Under the pieces are notes generated by a model. That model was given only the letters and a program-made list of their open reading frames with translations, did not search any database and was not told the origin of the DNA. This document shows, piece after piece, positions 26,812 through 35,759 of a stretch of 64,000 bases of DNA (the first letter of the stretch is position 1; every line of letters starts with the position of its first letter). Position numbers and translations under genes: made by a program. Origin of the DNA: Edaphobacter sp. (GTDB lineage Bacteria; Acidobacteriota; Terriglobia; Terriglobales; Acidobacteriaceae); NCBI RefSeq assembly GCF_028283685.1, contig NZ_JAPWKF010000008.1, positions 310,001 through 374,000 on the forward strand. The letters are read 5' to 3'.

Positions 26812-27180
26812 ATGCCACAGTATCTGGTTGCCATCTATCACCCCGACGATTACGACTCGTCCCTCGAAACCGAAGAGATGATCGAGAATATCCACGCACT
26901 TAACCGCGAGATGATCGCTGCCGGCGCCAGAAAATTCGCCTGCGGCATCTCCCCGGCACGCAGCGCAAAGTCGCTGCGGACGCAGCCCGATGGCACCGTG
27001 CACATCACCGACGGGCCGTATACGGAGACCAAGGAGCACATCGGCGGTTTCTGGATATTGGAAGCCGCCGATATGGACGAGGCGCTGGCGTGGGCACACA
27101 AAGGTGCCGTAGCCTGCCGGACGTCGGGCGAGGTGCGAGAGCTTCTCTCCAACCCGGCCCCGAAGCAGGCGACGGAGTAG
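26812..27180 (+). CDS. YCII/DGPF-family protein
   Basis: A 122-residue member of the YCII-related (DGPF) family. The signature is ITDGPYTETKEHIGGFWILEA with AADMDEALAWA. These ferredoxin-like-fold proteins resemble muconolactone isomerases but mostly have no proven reaction. It sits directly behind the ECF42 sigma gene and its candidate promoter, the usual genomic partner. A gaggagaagtc-like ribosome site (aaggagaagtc) precedes the ATG. A second copy follows at 27288. Confidence 0.92.
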   Translation: MPQYLVAIYHPDDYDSSLETEEMIENIHALNREMIAAGARKFACGISPARSAKSLRTQPDGTVHITDGPYTETKEHIGGFWILEAADMDEALAWAHKGAVACRTSGEVRELLSNPAPKQATE

Positions 27181-27287
27181 TCTGGACGCCGCGACTTCGG
27201 ACGATGCACCGTCCTGATCACACCCGCAATGAGCCTGCGCGAAGCTGCGCCGCGGGCTCCCCACCCGGAGCGAAGAGGAGAAGAGCC

Positions 27288-27689
27288 GTGAAATATCTCT
27301 GTTTTGGCTACTACGACAAAGGCCAGTTCGATGGCATGACCGAGAGCGACCGAAATGCCATGTTCGATAGCTGTTTTGAATATGACGACCATCTTCGTGC
27401 CAACGGGCACTGGGCCGGTGGAGAGGCGATTCAGCCCGCGGAAACCGCCATGACCCTGTATTGGAAGAACGGCAAAGTGGCGACGACCGACGGCCCTTAT
27501 GCCGAAACCAAAGAGCAGCTCGGCGGCATTCTCGTCCTGGAGGCGCGGGACATGAATCATGCCATACAGCTCATGGCGCAACATCCGGCGCTGACGTATG
27601 GCAACAGTTTCGAGATTCGCCCAGTGGCGGACCTGAACGAGATGATGAAAGCGAGTGAGCAGCGCCGGAGACAGGCCGTCGCTCCCTGA
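27288..27689 (+). CDS. Second YCII/DGPF-family protein
   Basis: A 133-residue paralogue of the upstream gene, starting with GTG behind a gaagaggagaag ribosome site (VKYLCFGYYDKGQFDGM). The shared core is TTDGPYAETKEQLGGILVLEARDMNHA. The N-terminal YCFGYYD-like block and the longer tail (NEMMKASEQRRR) mark it as a distinct subfamily of the DGPF group. 107 nt separate the two copies. The pair with the sigma gene and the DHFR-like gene forms the common ECF42 cassette. Confidence 0.92.
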   Translation: MKYLCFGYYDKGQFDGMTESDRNAMFDSCFEYDDHLRANGHWAGGEAIQPAETAMTLYWKNGKVATTDGPYAETKEQLGGILVLEARDMNHAIQLMAQHPALTYGNSFEIRPVADLNEMMKASEQRRRQAVAP

Positions 27690-27848
27690 AGACGGCAACG
27701 GTTTGGGGCGGTCTCAGAACATTCGTTCTGCTAAACACTTCTTGTTCGTTGAACAGTCGCTGCCCACAAGCCGACGTATTCTTACCGATGCTCGAGCGGG
27801 GCACCGCCAACAGAATATAAACTGCCACCCCGGAAGACGGAGACGCAA

Positions 27849-28430
27849 ATGAGAAAGCTCAGAATCATGGAACACATCTCTCTGGACGGCGTGATCCAGC
27901 ACTCCGCCGATGACGACAAATTCCCTTACAGCGACTGGACCGCGCCCTATCGAACCCCCGCTGGCAGAGATGCAATCCTCGCCGTGTATGGCGAGAGCTT
28001 CGATCTGCTGCTTGGCCGTCGCACCTACGATATCTGGTCGGGCTTCTGGCCAAAGGCGCCGAGCAGTCCGATGACGGACGGCATCAATGCGGCGAAAAAA
28101 TATGTCGCGACCCACCGTCCGGAGAGTCTTGCCTGGGGCCCGTCCGAGGCCCTGGGACCGGACCTCGTCGAGGACATTCGCCGCATCAAGTCACAGGATG
28201 GTCCGAGCCTTACTCTCTCGGGCAGCTCCACGCTGACATCGACGCTGCTTGAGCATGGGCTTGCGGATGAAGTCCTGCTGATCGTCTACCCGGTCCTGCT
28301 GGGCACGGGGAAGCGCTTCTTTGCGGAGGGAACCCCGGCACGCTCCTTCGAGCTCGCCAGCACGGAGGCATTCCCGTCCGGCATCATCCTCAGTACGTAC
28401 AAAGTCGCCGGGCCGTTGAAGACCGGATAA
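27849..28430 (+). CDS. DHFR-superfamily (RibD C-terminal-like) protein
   Basis: A 193-residue protein of the dihydrofolate-reductase-like/RibD-C family. MRKLRIMEHISLDGVIQHS is the start strand, LLLGRRTYDIW holds the NADPH-binding helix, GPDLVEDIRRIK and LSGSSTLTSTLLEHGLADEVLL form the second half, and the YPVLLGTGKRFF strand is typical. Substrates of this group are unknown. It shares the strand and context of the ECF42/DGPF genes, 160 nt after the second YCII gene, and could be a regulon member. A second promoter could lie in that gap. Confidence 0.85.
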   Translation: MRKLRIMEHISLDGVIQHSADDDKFPYSDWTAPYRTPAGRDAILAVYGESFDLLLGRRTYDIWSGFWPKAPSSPMTDGINAAKKYVATHRPESLAWGPSEALGPDLVEDIRRIKSQDGPSLTLSGSSTLTSTLLEHGLADEVLLIVYPVLLGTGKRFFAEGTPARSFELASTEAFPSGIILSTYKVAGPLKTG

Positions 28431-28478
28431 GTGCCGAACAGTCACTTGCATTGGCCGCAACCCTGTCGTTCTCTCCAT

Positions 28479-28520
28479 CCGGAATCGTTCAAAAGAGCAG
28501 TTTCATTTGAACGATTCCGG
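28479..28520. terminator. Bidirectional terminator between convergent genes
   Basis: A perfect 15-bp inverted repeat (28479-28493 with 28506-28520), loop of 12 nt. The arms end in aaa/ttt. It lies between the ends of the DHFR-like gene (28430) and oleate hydratase (28523) and can stop both. Confidence 0.75.
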
Positions 28521-28522
28521 CA

Positions 28523-30268
28523 CTAGATAACGCCGTACTCTTCCAGCAGTCTGCCGATGATGGTCTTCTCGACGTACTTTTTTGCGAGGAAGGGGATGGA
28601 CAGCTTCTCACGATCGCGGAGGAACGCCGTCGACTTGATCAGCTCGCGCACATCGTAGACCGAGCCGAAGACCTCCGGAACGCCGCGATCGATGTTCAGC
28701 AGCTGATACACGGCCTCCATGCCGGTGCGCACGGAGTACTCCGTCGTAAAGATGCAGTCGCGCGTCGACTCCGCAAACTGGCCGATGAAGGCGAAGTTCT
28801 TGACACCGTCCGGCACGACTTTAGGGCGATCCGTACCGTTGCGCGTCAGGAAAAATGCGGTGATAAAGGGCATCATGCACGGACGTGTGATGGCACCGGT
28901 TGCGGCCATCTCGTCGATCTCGTTCAGTGGCACTCCCATGTGAAAGAGCCACTCCTGGGTGATCTCTTCGCCCGTGCAATCGCGCATCGGCTTCTTCACA
29001 TAATCGCCGGGCCTGTCGGTGAAGAGAGCATAGAACCACACGACGGTCTGATCCGGTGGCTGCTGCTTGAAGTGCGGCTGACGATTGACCGTCCAGCTGA
29101 GCAGCCACGACGAATCGCGCACGCTGACGATGCCGCCCGTGACCACCTTGCCGGAGCGCGTCGGCCGCTTTGCGATCTTCTCGATGTATGCGGGAATGCG
29201 TGCGTCCAGCGTTGTGATCGAAGCGGAGGCCCACTGCGACTCCTCCGGCCTCATGCAGAACTTGTCGGGACGGCCGAAGGATGGGTCTTGTGCCGCGATG
29301 TTGCGCCACAGATGCCAGCTTCCGCCATCGTGCACAATCGGGTCGAACTTCGCCGGTGTGTGATGGTCGCCCCACTCGGAGTTCTCTACCAGTGAGCCAT
29401 TGGTGACGAAGACGAGCTCGTTTTCTGTGAGGTCGAGTCCGCCGACTTTGCCTTCGTGAATCCAGTCGATGCGTTTTGCGACCTTCTTCTCCGGCGTGAT
29501 GTCGAAGACCACGTTCATCACCTGCGTGTCGAACTGCACCTTGACGCCCTGCTTCTGCAGCCAGTTGATCAGCGGAAGCACCAGCGACTCATACTGGTTG
29601 AACTTCGTAAACTTCAGCACGCTGAAGTCGGGCAGGCCCTCGATGGCATGGATGAAGCGCTGCACGTAGAGCTTCATCTCGAGCGCCGAGTGCCACTCCT
29701 CAAAGGCAAACATCGTCCGCCAGTAGAGCCAGAAGTTGGACGCGAAGAAGTCCTTGCCGAAGACCTCGTTGATGCGCTTGTCGTACAGCTGTTCGGGAAG
29801 CGCCAGCACCAGCTCGATGATCTCCTTGCGGGCCTTTCCGGTCAGCGTGAAGTCCGCGCCCGTCTTGGCGTCCTGGCCCTGCTCGATGGTGGCGCGCTGG
29901 AGCGAGTAGTTCGGGTCGTCCTTGTTCAGCCAGTAGAACTCGTCCAGCACGGACGCGCCCTCCACCTCGAGCGAAGGGATGGAGCGGTACAGGTCCCACA
30001 GGCACTCGAAGTGGGCTTCCATCTCGCGGCCGCCGCGAATGAGCCATCCGGTCTCGGCGTTGCCTGCGCCGTCGAGAGCGCCGCCGCTGATCTTCGATGC
30101 TTCCAGAATCGTGATGCGGTCGCCCGGCATCTGGCCGTCGCGGATCAGAAATGCCGCAGCTGCCAGCGAGGACAGACCTCCGCCCACCAGGTACGCTGAC
30201 TTTTCCTCGACTCCCGCAGGTTTCCGCGGACGAGCAAACGCCTCGTAGTTTCCCTTGCTGTAGTACAT
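28523..30268 (-). CDS. ohyA: Oleate hydratase (MCRA family)
   Basis: A 581-residue FAD-dependent enzyme that adds water across cis-9 double bonds, making 10-hydroxystearate from oleate, without net redox change. The Rossmann motif is YLVGGGLSSLAAAAFLIRDG and the flavin-contact ILEASKISGGALDGAG follows. The block GWLIRGGREMEAHFECLWD carries the conserved Arg-Gly-Gly-Arg-Glu-Met. FTTEYSVRTGMEAVYQLL closes the catalytic domain. Length fits OhyA enzymes (550-650). Its role is usually detoxification of unsaturated fatty acids. It is a stand-alone gene, divergent from the epimerase; the 290-bp divergent region has only short frames. Confidence 0.94.
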   Translation of the reverse strand: MYYSKGNYEAFARPRKPAGVEEKSAYLVGGGLSSLAAAAFLIRDGQMPGDRITILEASKISGGALDGAGNAETGWLIRGGREMEAHFECLWDLYRSIPSLEVEGASVLDEFYWLNKDDPNYSLQRATIEQGQDAKTGADFTLTGKARKEIIELVLALPEQLYDKRINEVFGKDFFASNFWLYWRTMFAFEEWHSALEMKLYVQRFIHAIEGLPDFSVLKFTKFNQYESLVLPLINWLQKQGVKVQFDTQVMNVVFDITPEKKVAKRIDWIHEGKVGGLDLTENELVFVTNGSLVENSEWGDHHTPAKFDPIVHDGGSWHLWRNIAAQDPSFGRPDKFCMRPEESQWASASITTLDARIPAYIEKIAKRPTRSGKVVTGGIVSVRDSSWLLSWTVNRQPHFKQQPPDQTVVWFYALFTDRPGDYVKKPMRDCTGEEITQEWLFHMGVPLNEIDEMAATGAITRPCMMPFITAFFLTRNGTDRPKVVPDGVKNFAFIGQFAESTRDCIFTTEYSVRTGMEAVYQLLNIDRGVPEVFGSVYDVRELIKSTAFLRDREKLSIPFLAKKYVEKTIIGRLLEEYGVI

Positions 30269-30560
30269 GAAGGACCTCCGGTTGCTCGGAACATGGAAGT
30301 GGTTCGAGCGGCGCTACGCGCAGTTCAGGTATACCTCATGCGAGTGTATGCGGCATGATCCTGATTCGAAAAGTCCAGAACACACCATGAAGGTGTCCTC
30401 AAAGCTGGCTTTTGGCGGTTGTGCGGAAGAAAATCGTCCGGAGAAACGCTCGCGTATCTGCCGATGGGCAGGAGTGACACGCGTTGTTCAGGTAAGTATA
30501 TTGGCTTGGTCGGGCAACAGGCTTCGGTGACGGGGCATTTTGCGAGAGCGGGAGAGAAGA

Positions 30561-31664
30561 GTGACGATACGGTGGCTAGGGATTATGCTGCTTAGCATGA
30601 CGATGGCGGCACAGGCACACGCAGAGGTTTCAAAGGCATCGTTCGGCAAGATGCCGGATGGTACGGCGGTGGACATCTACACACTGAAGAGCGACGCGAT
30701 TGAGGCGAAGATTACCACCTTCGGCGCGCGCATTGTGTCCATTAAGACGGCGGACAAGGCCGGCAAGGTGGACGATGTCGTGCTTGGCTACGACACGCTC
30801 GACGGCTATCTCGCCGACAAGAAGACCTACTTCGGCGCGGTGGTGGGCCGCTACGGCAACCGCATCGCGCACGGCAAGTTCACGCTCGACGGCAAGACCT
30901 ACCAGGTGCCGAAGAACAACGACGACAACTCGCTGCACGGCGGCACGGTGGGCTTCGACCAGCATGTCTGGACGGCGAAGGAGATTCCCGCAGGCGTGGA
31001 GATGACGCTGGTGTCGAAGGACGGCGACCAGGGCTATCCCGGCACGCTGACCGCCCATGTTCGCTACACCGTGCATCACAACGCGCTGCGCATCGACTAC
31101 AGCGCCACGACGGATAAGGATACGGTGGTCAACCTGACCAACCACTCCTACTTCAACCTCGGCGGCCTGGGCAGCGGAACGATCCTCGACGAGGAGATCA
31201 TGCTGGCGTCGGATAAGTACACACCCACGGACGCGGGGCTGATCCCCACCGGCGAGCTGGCGACGGTCGAAGGCACGCCGATGGACTTCCGCAAGTCGAC
31301 CGTGATCGGCAAGCGCATCAACGACGACTTCGAGCAGTTGAAGAGAGCTGGCGGCTACGACCACAACTGGGTGCTGCGCGGGGCGACCGGCGAGACCAAG
31401 ACCGCGGCGAAGGTTCACGATCTGAAGACGGGCCGTGTGCTGACGGTGACGACGACGGAGCCGGGCGTGCAGTTCTACACCGGCAACTTCCTCGATGGCA
31501 GCTTCCACTCCAACGGCGTGACGTTCAGCAAGCGCACCGGCCTGTGTCTGGAGACGCAGCACTTCCCGGATTCGCCCAATCATCCGTCGTTTCCGACGAC
31601 GGAGCTGAAGCCGGGCGAGGCGAGGCACTGGACCACGACGTTTACCTTCACCACCGAGAAATAA
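30561..31664 (+). CDS. galM: Secreted aldose 1-epimerase (mutarotase)
   Basis: A 367-residue protein with a signal peptide (VTIRWLGIMLLSMTMAAQAHA). The GTG start has a ggagag ribosome site; a TTG 21 nt upstream would add an Arg/Glu-rich leader. Mutarotase blocks: FGARIVSIKTADKAGK, FGAVVGRYGNRIAHGKF, SLHGGTVGFDQHVW, VVNLTNHSYFNLGG with the catalytic His, and EPGVQFYTGNF with the catalytic Glu. It interconverts alpha and beta anomers of hexoses, probably in the periplasm. It is followed 24 nt later by the CoA-transferase genes but has no functional link to them. Confidence 0.93.
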   Translation: MTIRWLGIMLLSMTMAAQAHAEVSKASFGKMPDGTAVDIYTLKSDAIEAKITTFGARIVSIKTADKAGKVDDVVLGYDTLDGYLADKKTYFGAVVGRYGNRIAHGKFTLDGKTYQVPKNNDDNSLHGGTVGFDQHVWTAKEIPAGVEMTLVSKDGDQGYPGTLTAHVRYTVHHNALRIDYSATTDKDTVVNLTNHSYFNLGGLGSGTILDEEIMLASDKYTPTDAGLIPTGELATVEGTPMDFRKSTVIGKRINDDFEQLKRAGGYDHNWVLRGATGETKTAAKVHDLKTGRVLTVTTTEPGVQFYTGNFLDGSFHSNGVTFSKRTGLCLETQHFPDSPNHPSFPTTELKPGEARHWTTTFTFTTEK

Positions 31665-31688
31665 AGCACGGGAAATAAAGGCACGAGT

Positions 31689-32414
31689 ATGAACAAGGTC
31701 GTCGAGTCGGCGGATGTTGCGGTAGCGGACATCCTGCCCGGCTCGACGATTATGCTTGGCGGCTTCGGCCTGTGCGGCATCCCGGAGAACCTGATTGCGG
31801 CGCTGGTGAGGCGCGGCATCACCGGGCTGCATACCATCTCCAACAACATGGGCGTCGACGGCTTCGGTATGGGGCTGATGCTGGAGGCAGGCATGATCGC
31901 CTCGCACATCGGCAGCTACGTGGGCGAGAATCGCCGCCTGGAGAAGCTGGTGATCGCCGGTGAGCTCGACCTGACGCTGGTGCCGCAGGGCACGCTGGCC
32001 GAGCGCATCCGCGCGGGCGGCGCGGGCATTCCGGCCTTCTATACGCCGACCGGGCTGGGCACGATCGTCGCCGAGGGCAAGGAGACGCGCGAGATCGACG
32101 GACGCAGCTATGTGATGGAGACCGCTCTCAAGGCCGACGTGGCGTTGATCAAGGCATGGAAGGGCGACCGGCTCGGCAACCTCGTCTACCGGCGCACGGC
32201 GCGCAACTTCAACCCGGTGATGGCGACGGCGGCGAAGCTGACCATCGTCGAGGTGGAGGAGCTGGTGGAGCCCGGCGAACTCGACCCGGATGCAATCGTC
32301 ACCCCGGGCATCTACGTAAAGCGCATCATCGTCGGCGAGCACTATGCGAAGCCCGTGGAGTCGCGCTTCATCGCGGAGATGAAGGCGAAGCAGCAGCCGG
32401 GAGGCGTCGCATGA
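31689..32414 (+). CDS. scoA: 3-oxoacid CoA-transferase, subunit A
   Basis: A 241-residue alpha subunit of succinyl-CoA:3-ketoacid CoA-transferase. Family blocks are [25 protein letters not shown]-type [47 protein letters not shown] and [18 protein letters not shown]. It moves CoA from succinyl-CoA to acetoacetate, letting ketoacids enter central metabolism. The stop overlaps the start of subunit B by four bases (ATGA), so both are made together. The window also encodes succinyl-CoA synthetase, which handles the same CoA ester. Confidence 0.96.
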   Translation: MNKVVESADVAVADILPGSTIMLGGFGLCGIPENLIAALVRRGITGLHTISNNMGVDGFGMGLMLEAGMIASHIGSYVGENRRLEKLVIAGELDLTLVPQGTLAERIRAGGAGIPAFYTPTGLGTIVAEGKETREIDGRSYVMETALKADVALIKAWKGDRLGNLVYRRTARNFNPVMATAAKLTIVEVEELVEPGELDPDAIVTPGIYVKRIIVGEHYAKPVESRFIAEMKAKQQPGGVA

Positions 32415-33103
32415 ACGCCAAGGAGTTACGCATAAGCCCGAAGGAGTTAATTGCGCGGCGCATCGCTCGTGAGGTCCAGGACGGCTTCTACGTGAACCTC
32501 GGCATCGGTCTGCCGACGATGATCGCGTCGTATCTTCCTGCGGGCATCGATGTGGTCTTTCAGTCGGAGAACGGCATGCTGGGTGTGGGGCCTCCGCCGG
32601 ACGAGGCGACCACCGATCCCGACCTGGTCAACGCCGGCAAGCAGCCGGTGACCGAGCTTCCCGGCTGCGCCTACTTCGGCAGCGAGCAGTCGTTCGCGAT
32701 GATTCGCGGCGGCCACATGGACATGAGCGTGCTTGGCGCGATGCAGGTGGACGAGCTGGGCAACCTCGCCAACTGGATGATCCCCGGCAAGATGGTCAAG
32801 GGCATGGGCGGAGCGATGGACCTGGTCGCCGGAGCGCGCCGCGTGATCGTCGCGATGGAGCACACGACCAAAGAGGGCGAGCCGAAGATCCTGCATCACT
32901 GCACGCTGCCGCTGACCGGTATGGGCGTGGTACACGACATCGTCACCGAGCTGGGTTGGATCGCGGTGACGAAGGATGGCTTGCTGCTCACCGAGATCGC
33001 CGAGGGCGTCACTCCCGACGAGGTGCGGAGCAGAACCGAGGCGAGGCTGCAGGTATCGCCGGAGCTGAAGCGCATGACCGTGGAAGGAATAAGCGCAGCC
33101 TGA
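32411..33103 (+). CDS. scoB: 3-oxoacid CoA-transferase, subunit B
   Basis: A 230-residue beta subunit. The catalytic glutamate that forms the CoA thioester is Glu53 in [30 protein letters not shown] and [20 protein letters not shown] are the other conserved segments. [20 protein letters not shown] carries the Gly-rich acyl-binding turn. The start ATG at 32411 overlaps the stop of subunit A. It ends a short operon, with a terminator-like hairpin 40 nt later. Confidence 0.96.
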   Translation: MNAKELRISPKELIARRIAREVQDGFYVNLGIGLPTMIASYLPAGIDVVFQSENGMLGVGPPPDEATTDPDLVNAGKQPVTELPGCAYFGSEQSFAMIRGGHMDMSVLGAMQVDELGNLANWMIPGKMVKGMGGAMDLVAGARRVIVAMEHTTKEGEPKILHHCTLPLTGMGVVHDIVTELGWIAVTKDGLLLTEIAEGVTPDEVRSRTEARLQVSPELKRMTVEGISAA

Positions 33104-33142
33104 TTTTTATTGAAGCGAGTGTGTCGCGGCGGACCTGATAGT

Positions 33143-33179
33143 CAAGCGAGGCTGCGCGGATGAGGCGTAGCCTCGCTTG
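33143..33179. terminator. Terminator-like hairpin between convergent genes
   Basis: A perfect 11-bp inverted repeat (caagcgaggct at 33143-33153 with agcctcgcttg at 33169-33179) and a 15-nt loop. It lies between the ends of scoB (33103) and the deacetylase (33190). No T-tract. Confidence 0.6.
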
Positions 33180-33189
33180 CAGGCGAGTC

Positions 33190-34191
33190 CTAGTACGGCA
33201 GCGAACCGAGCCGCGAGAGCAGGACGGTCTCGGCGCGGAAGAGCAGCCAGTCGGGGTTGGTGGAGATGCGCAGCAGGTTGGTGGGCTGCATGTGCTCCGG
33301 CGTGTTGACGCCGCCATAGAAGGAGAAGCCGACGTTGTAGCCCAGCTCGCGCGTGATGCGTTCTGTGTGCTCATCGAAGGCGCCGCGAATGCCGACCGGG
33401 TAGGCGACCGAGGTGACGGGCGCGCCGATGTTCTCTTCGATGACGCGCTTGGACTCGGCCAGCTCCCAGTGCTGCTCCTCGGGCGTCAGCTGGCCCAGCA
33501 GGCGATGCGTCTGCGTGTGCGAGCCGATGGTCATGCCCGCCGCGCGCATCTCGCGGGCCTCCTCCCAGGTGATGAAGCGGCGGCCGACGTGGGGAAGCTC
33601 GCATCCAGCCTGCTCGCGCAGCTGCTCCAGCAGGATGTTGCCGTCGTGGTTGGAGGGCAGCTTGTAGTGGCGCAGCACGGCGACGATGGCGGCCTCGCGG
33701 TCGGTGCCGATGGTGACGGTCAGCGGCGCGGGATAGGTGAGGCTCAGCGATGTTCGCGCCGTGTTGCGGACGAGGTATGCGATCTCATCCCACCAGGGCA
33801 CGGTGGCCGTGCCGACGTACTCGGGCACCAGGAAGAAGCTGCCGGTGCAGTCGTTGGCCTTGAGGATGTCGAAGGTGGTGCGGTAGTCGTTGACGTAGCC
33901 GTCGTCGAAGGTGAAGGCCACGTGCATGCGCGTCAGCTTCTGGCGCCCGGCGGCGATGGCCTCCAGCTCCTCGCCGCCGATGACGCTCAGATGACGCTTG
34001 AAGTACTTGACCTGCCGATCGAAGGCGTCGGCGGAGGCGCTGAAGATGGCGCGGTCGAAGCGGGATGCGGCGGCGTTACCTACGCGGTGGTGCGTGACGA
34101 TGAGCAGGCCGGGTTTGGAGCGCATGTGCTCCAGCAGGGAGAGGGCCCCGGTGCGGCGCAGTGCTTCGGCGGCGAGAGATCGTTTCGACAT
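33190..34191 (-). CDS. Polysaccharide deacetylase (NodB homology)
   Basis: A 333-residue carbohydrate esterase 4 protein. Motif 1 is FTFDDGYVNDY (Asp96-Asp97), motif 2 is SHTQTH with the two metal His, and AYPVG with a later Arg matches motif 3. The ~90 residues before the NodB domain form a helical cap. No signal peptide or clear membrane helix, so it may be cytoplasmic or need an unusual export route. It removes N- or O-acetyl groups from cell-surface sugars. The family often works in polysaccharide or O-antigen assembly; the frameshifted ATP-grasp gene about 2.7 kb further on could be in the same pathway. Confidence 0.88.
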   Translation of the reverse strand: MSKRSLAAEALRRTGALSLLEHMRSKPGLLIVTHHRVGNAAASRFDRAIFSASADAFDRQVKYFKRHLSVIGGEELEAIAAGRQKLTRMHVAFTFDDGYVNDYRTTFDILKANDCTGSFFLVPEYVGTATVPWWDEIAYLVRNTARTSLSLTYPAPLTVTIGTDREAAIVAVLRHYKLPSNHDGNILLEQLREQAGCELPHVGRRFITWEEAREMRAAGMTIGSHTQTHRLLGQLTPEEQHWELAESKRVIEENIGAPVTSVAYPVGIRGAFDEHTERITRELGYNVGFSFYGGVNTPEHMQPTNLLRISTNPDWLLFRAETVLLSRLGSLPY

Positions 34192-34359
34192 GCTGTGTAT
34201 GAGGGTAATCGATGCGGAAGGGTTGGGGCGACGCTCGCCAGCATCCTCCCGGAGCGAAGCGACTCGCTCTCAAGGGCTTGCTGCCGACATCAATGTTGAG
34301 AAGGACTCGCGTCGTTGGGGCAAACCATGCATCGGCTATTCGGAGGATTGTTTTGCAGC

Positions 34360-34929
34360 TCAGGATCCCGGAGGCTCACGGAAGGGTTCTACTGCAATGC
34401 GCTCGTAACGAACCTCCAGGACCGTCAGAAGTTCTTTGCCGCCCGGCGCATCGAGAACGACGCTGTCTCCCTCAGCCGACCGCATGAACGCGCGGCCCAG
34501 GGGCGACTCCCAGCTGACGTGGTTACGGTCGAGGTCGATCTCGTCGGTGCCGACGATGCTCACCTCCCGCTCCACGCCCGCGGCGTTGGCATAGAGCACC
34601 GTGGCACCGAAGTACACCTTCGACGCCCGCAGATCCGATCGCGGAGCCTCGGGATCGACGACCTCGGCGGCTTCGATTCGCTTGGAGAGAAAGCGAATCC
34701 GCCCATCGATCTGCCGCAACCGGCGTTTGGCGTACTGGTAGTCGGCGTTCTCGCTGCGATCACCATTGCTGGCCGCCCACGCGACGACCTCCGCCACAGC
34801 CGGGCGGTCCTTGAAGAGCAGAAACCGGTGCTCCTGCTTCAAGCGCTCCAGTCCAGCGGGCGTAATGTAGTTTTTGACCTGCACCGCCGGCGAGTCGTCC
34901 TGCGGCCTTCTGGTAAACCCTTTACGCAT
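34360..34929 (-). CDS. greB: Transcription elongation factor GreB
   Basis: A 189-residue GreA/GreB protein that rescues backtracked RNA polymerase by stimulating transcript cleavage. The N-terminal coiled coil contains YITPAGLERLKQEHRFLLF, with its acidic tip in ASNGDRSENADYQYAKRR. The C-terminal FKBP-like domain includes VSIVGTDEIDLDRNHVSWESPLGRAFM and ends with ELLTVLEVRYE. The basic Arg-rich N-terminal extension (MRKGFTRRPQDD) and the length favour GreB over GreA. It is divergent from the low-G+C pair at 35109. Confidence 0.92.
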   Translation of the reverse strand: MRKGFTRRPQDDSPAVQVKNYITPAGLERLKQEHRFLLFKDRPAVAEVVAWAASNGDRSENADYQYAKRRLRQIDGRIRFLSKRIEAAEVVDPEAPRSDLRASKVYFGATVLYANAAGVEREVSIVGTDEIDLDRNHVSWESPLGRAFMRSAEGDSVVLDAPGGKELLTVLEVRYERIAVEPFREPPGS

Positions 34930-35108
34930 CTCGTTATTATCCCAGCCCGAATGCCAGCGGCCCTATAAGAGCATGCGTTAGGATGCGTTTCTTCCGGGAA
35001 CGGCGTTTATGAGGATTCATGTGCCGACGTCAGCTCAATATTGTTCGATGAGTGCGTTGGTCTGATATCGTCATTTTGAGCTGGCTGTCGTAGAACTCAC
35101 TGACTGAC

Positions 35109-35756
35109 ATGGATCTACTTGAAGTCGCAGAGGATCGAGGGTGGTCAACTTTTCCCGGTGTCAACGGGTCGTCTGACCTAATGAGACTAGCCATGAGTCT
35201 GGGCAAGCCGGTCGAGAACGCTCGCCACGAACTGATCAGTGAGCTGCGGGTAACGGCAAGTGCCAAGGCTCGGCAACTGACCTTGAGCGCTACCTTTGGC
35301 ACAGGAGCTTTTCCGCTGCACACTGACACCGCATTTTGGCCAACTCCAGCTAGGTTCCTCGTTATGTTGGCAGAGGGAGACCTCAGACGCACGACTCCCA
35401 TTTGCGCAATGAGAAAAATCCTAGACTCAGGCGGGGATAACTTGTTGCGATTGATTGAGAAGTCCGTCTGGATTATCAGAGGGAAAGACGGAAGCCACTA
35501 CGGGCAGATGACCCTGAGCACAAAGGGTGTCCGCTCAGGCGTCAGATTTGACCAGCAGTGCATGAAGCCCGTCAATGCCTCTGCGAGAGATGTGGCGGCT
35601 TACTTCGACACGGGCGACCGCGCGGTCCCCATCGAACATCTGGAATGGAGACCGCACACAGCGGTAGTGATCTCAAATTGGCATGCTCTACATGGCAGGG
35701 GAGTACAACCTCCAAACGAACAGGAACGAACCTTACGACGAATTTACGTGGAGTAA
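35109..35756 (+). CDS. Fe(II)/2-oxoglutarate-dependent oxygenase, TauD-like
   Basis: A 215-residue protein of the TauD/clavaminate-synthase-like superfamily. The iron ligands would be His71 and Asp73 in FPLHTDTAF, and a distal His195 in SNWHALHGRG. Arg207 or Arg210, near the C-terminus, would hold 2-oxoglutarate. The protein is shorter than TauD (about 280) and lacks its N-terminal leader. The substrate is unknown. An in-frame stop at 35091 fixes the start to the ATG at 35109, which has no clear ribosome site. The gene and the following one share a G+C content well below their neighbours (26 of 60 bases in 35401-35460), suggesting transfer. The next gene begins three bases after the stop. Confidence 0.75.
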   Translation: MDLLEVAEDRGWSTFPGVNGSSDLMRLAMSLGKPVENARHELISELRVTASAKARQLTLSATFGTGAFPLHTDTAFWPTPARFLVMLAEGDLRRTTPICAMRKILDSGGDNLLRLIEKSVWIIRGKDGSHYGQMTLSTKGVRSGVRFDQQCMKPVNASARDVAAYFDTGDRAVPIEHLEWRPHTAVVISNWHALHGRGVQPPNEQERTLRRIYVE

Positions 35757-35759
35757 TTG

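Noticed and set aside
30630..32342. A 570-codon minus-strand frame opposite galM and scoA
   Set aside because: Composition is that of antisense coding DNA, while both plus-strand genes have clear catalytic motifs.
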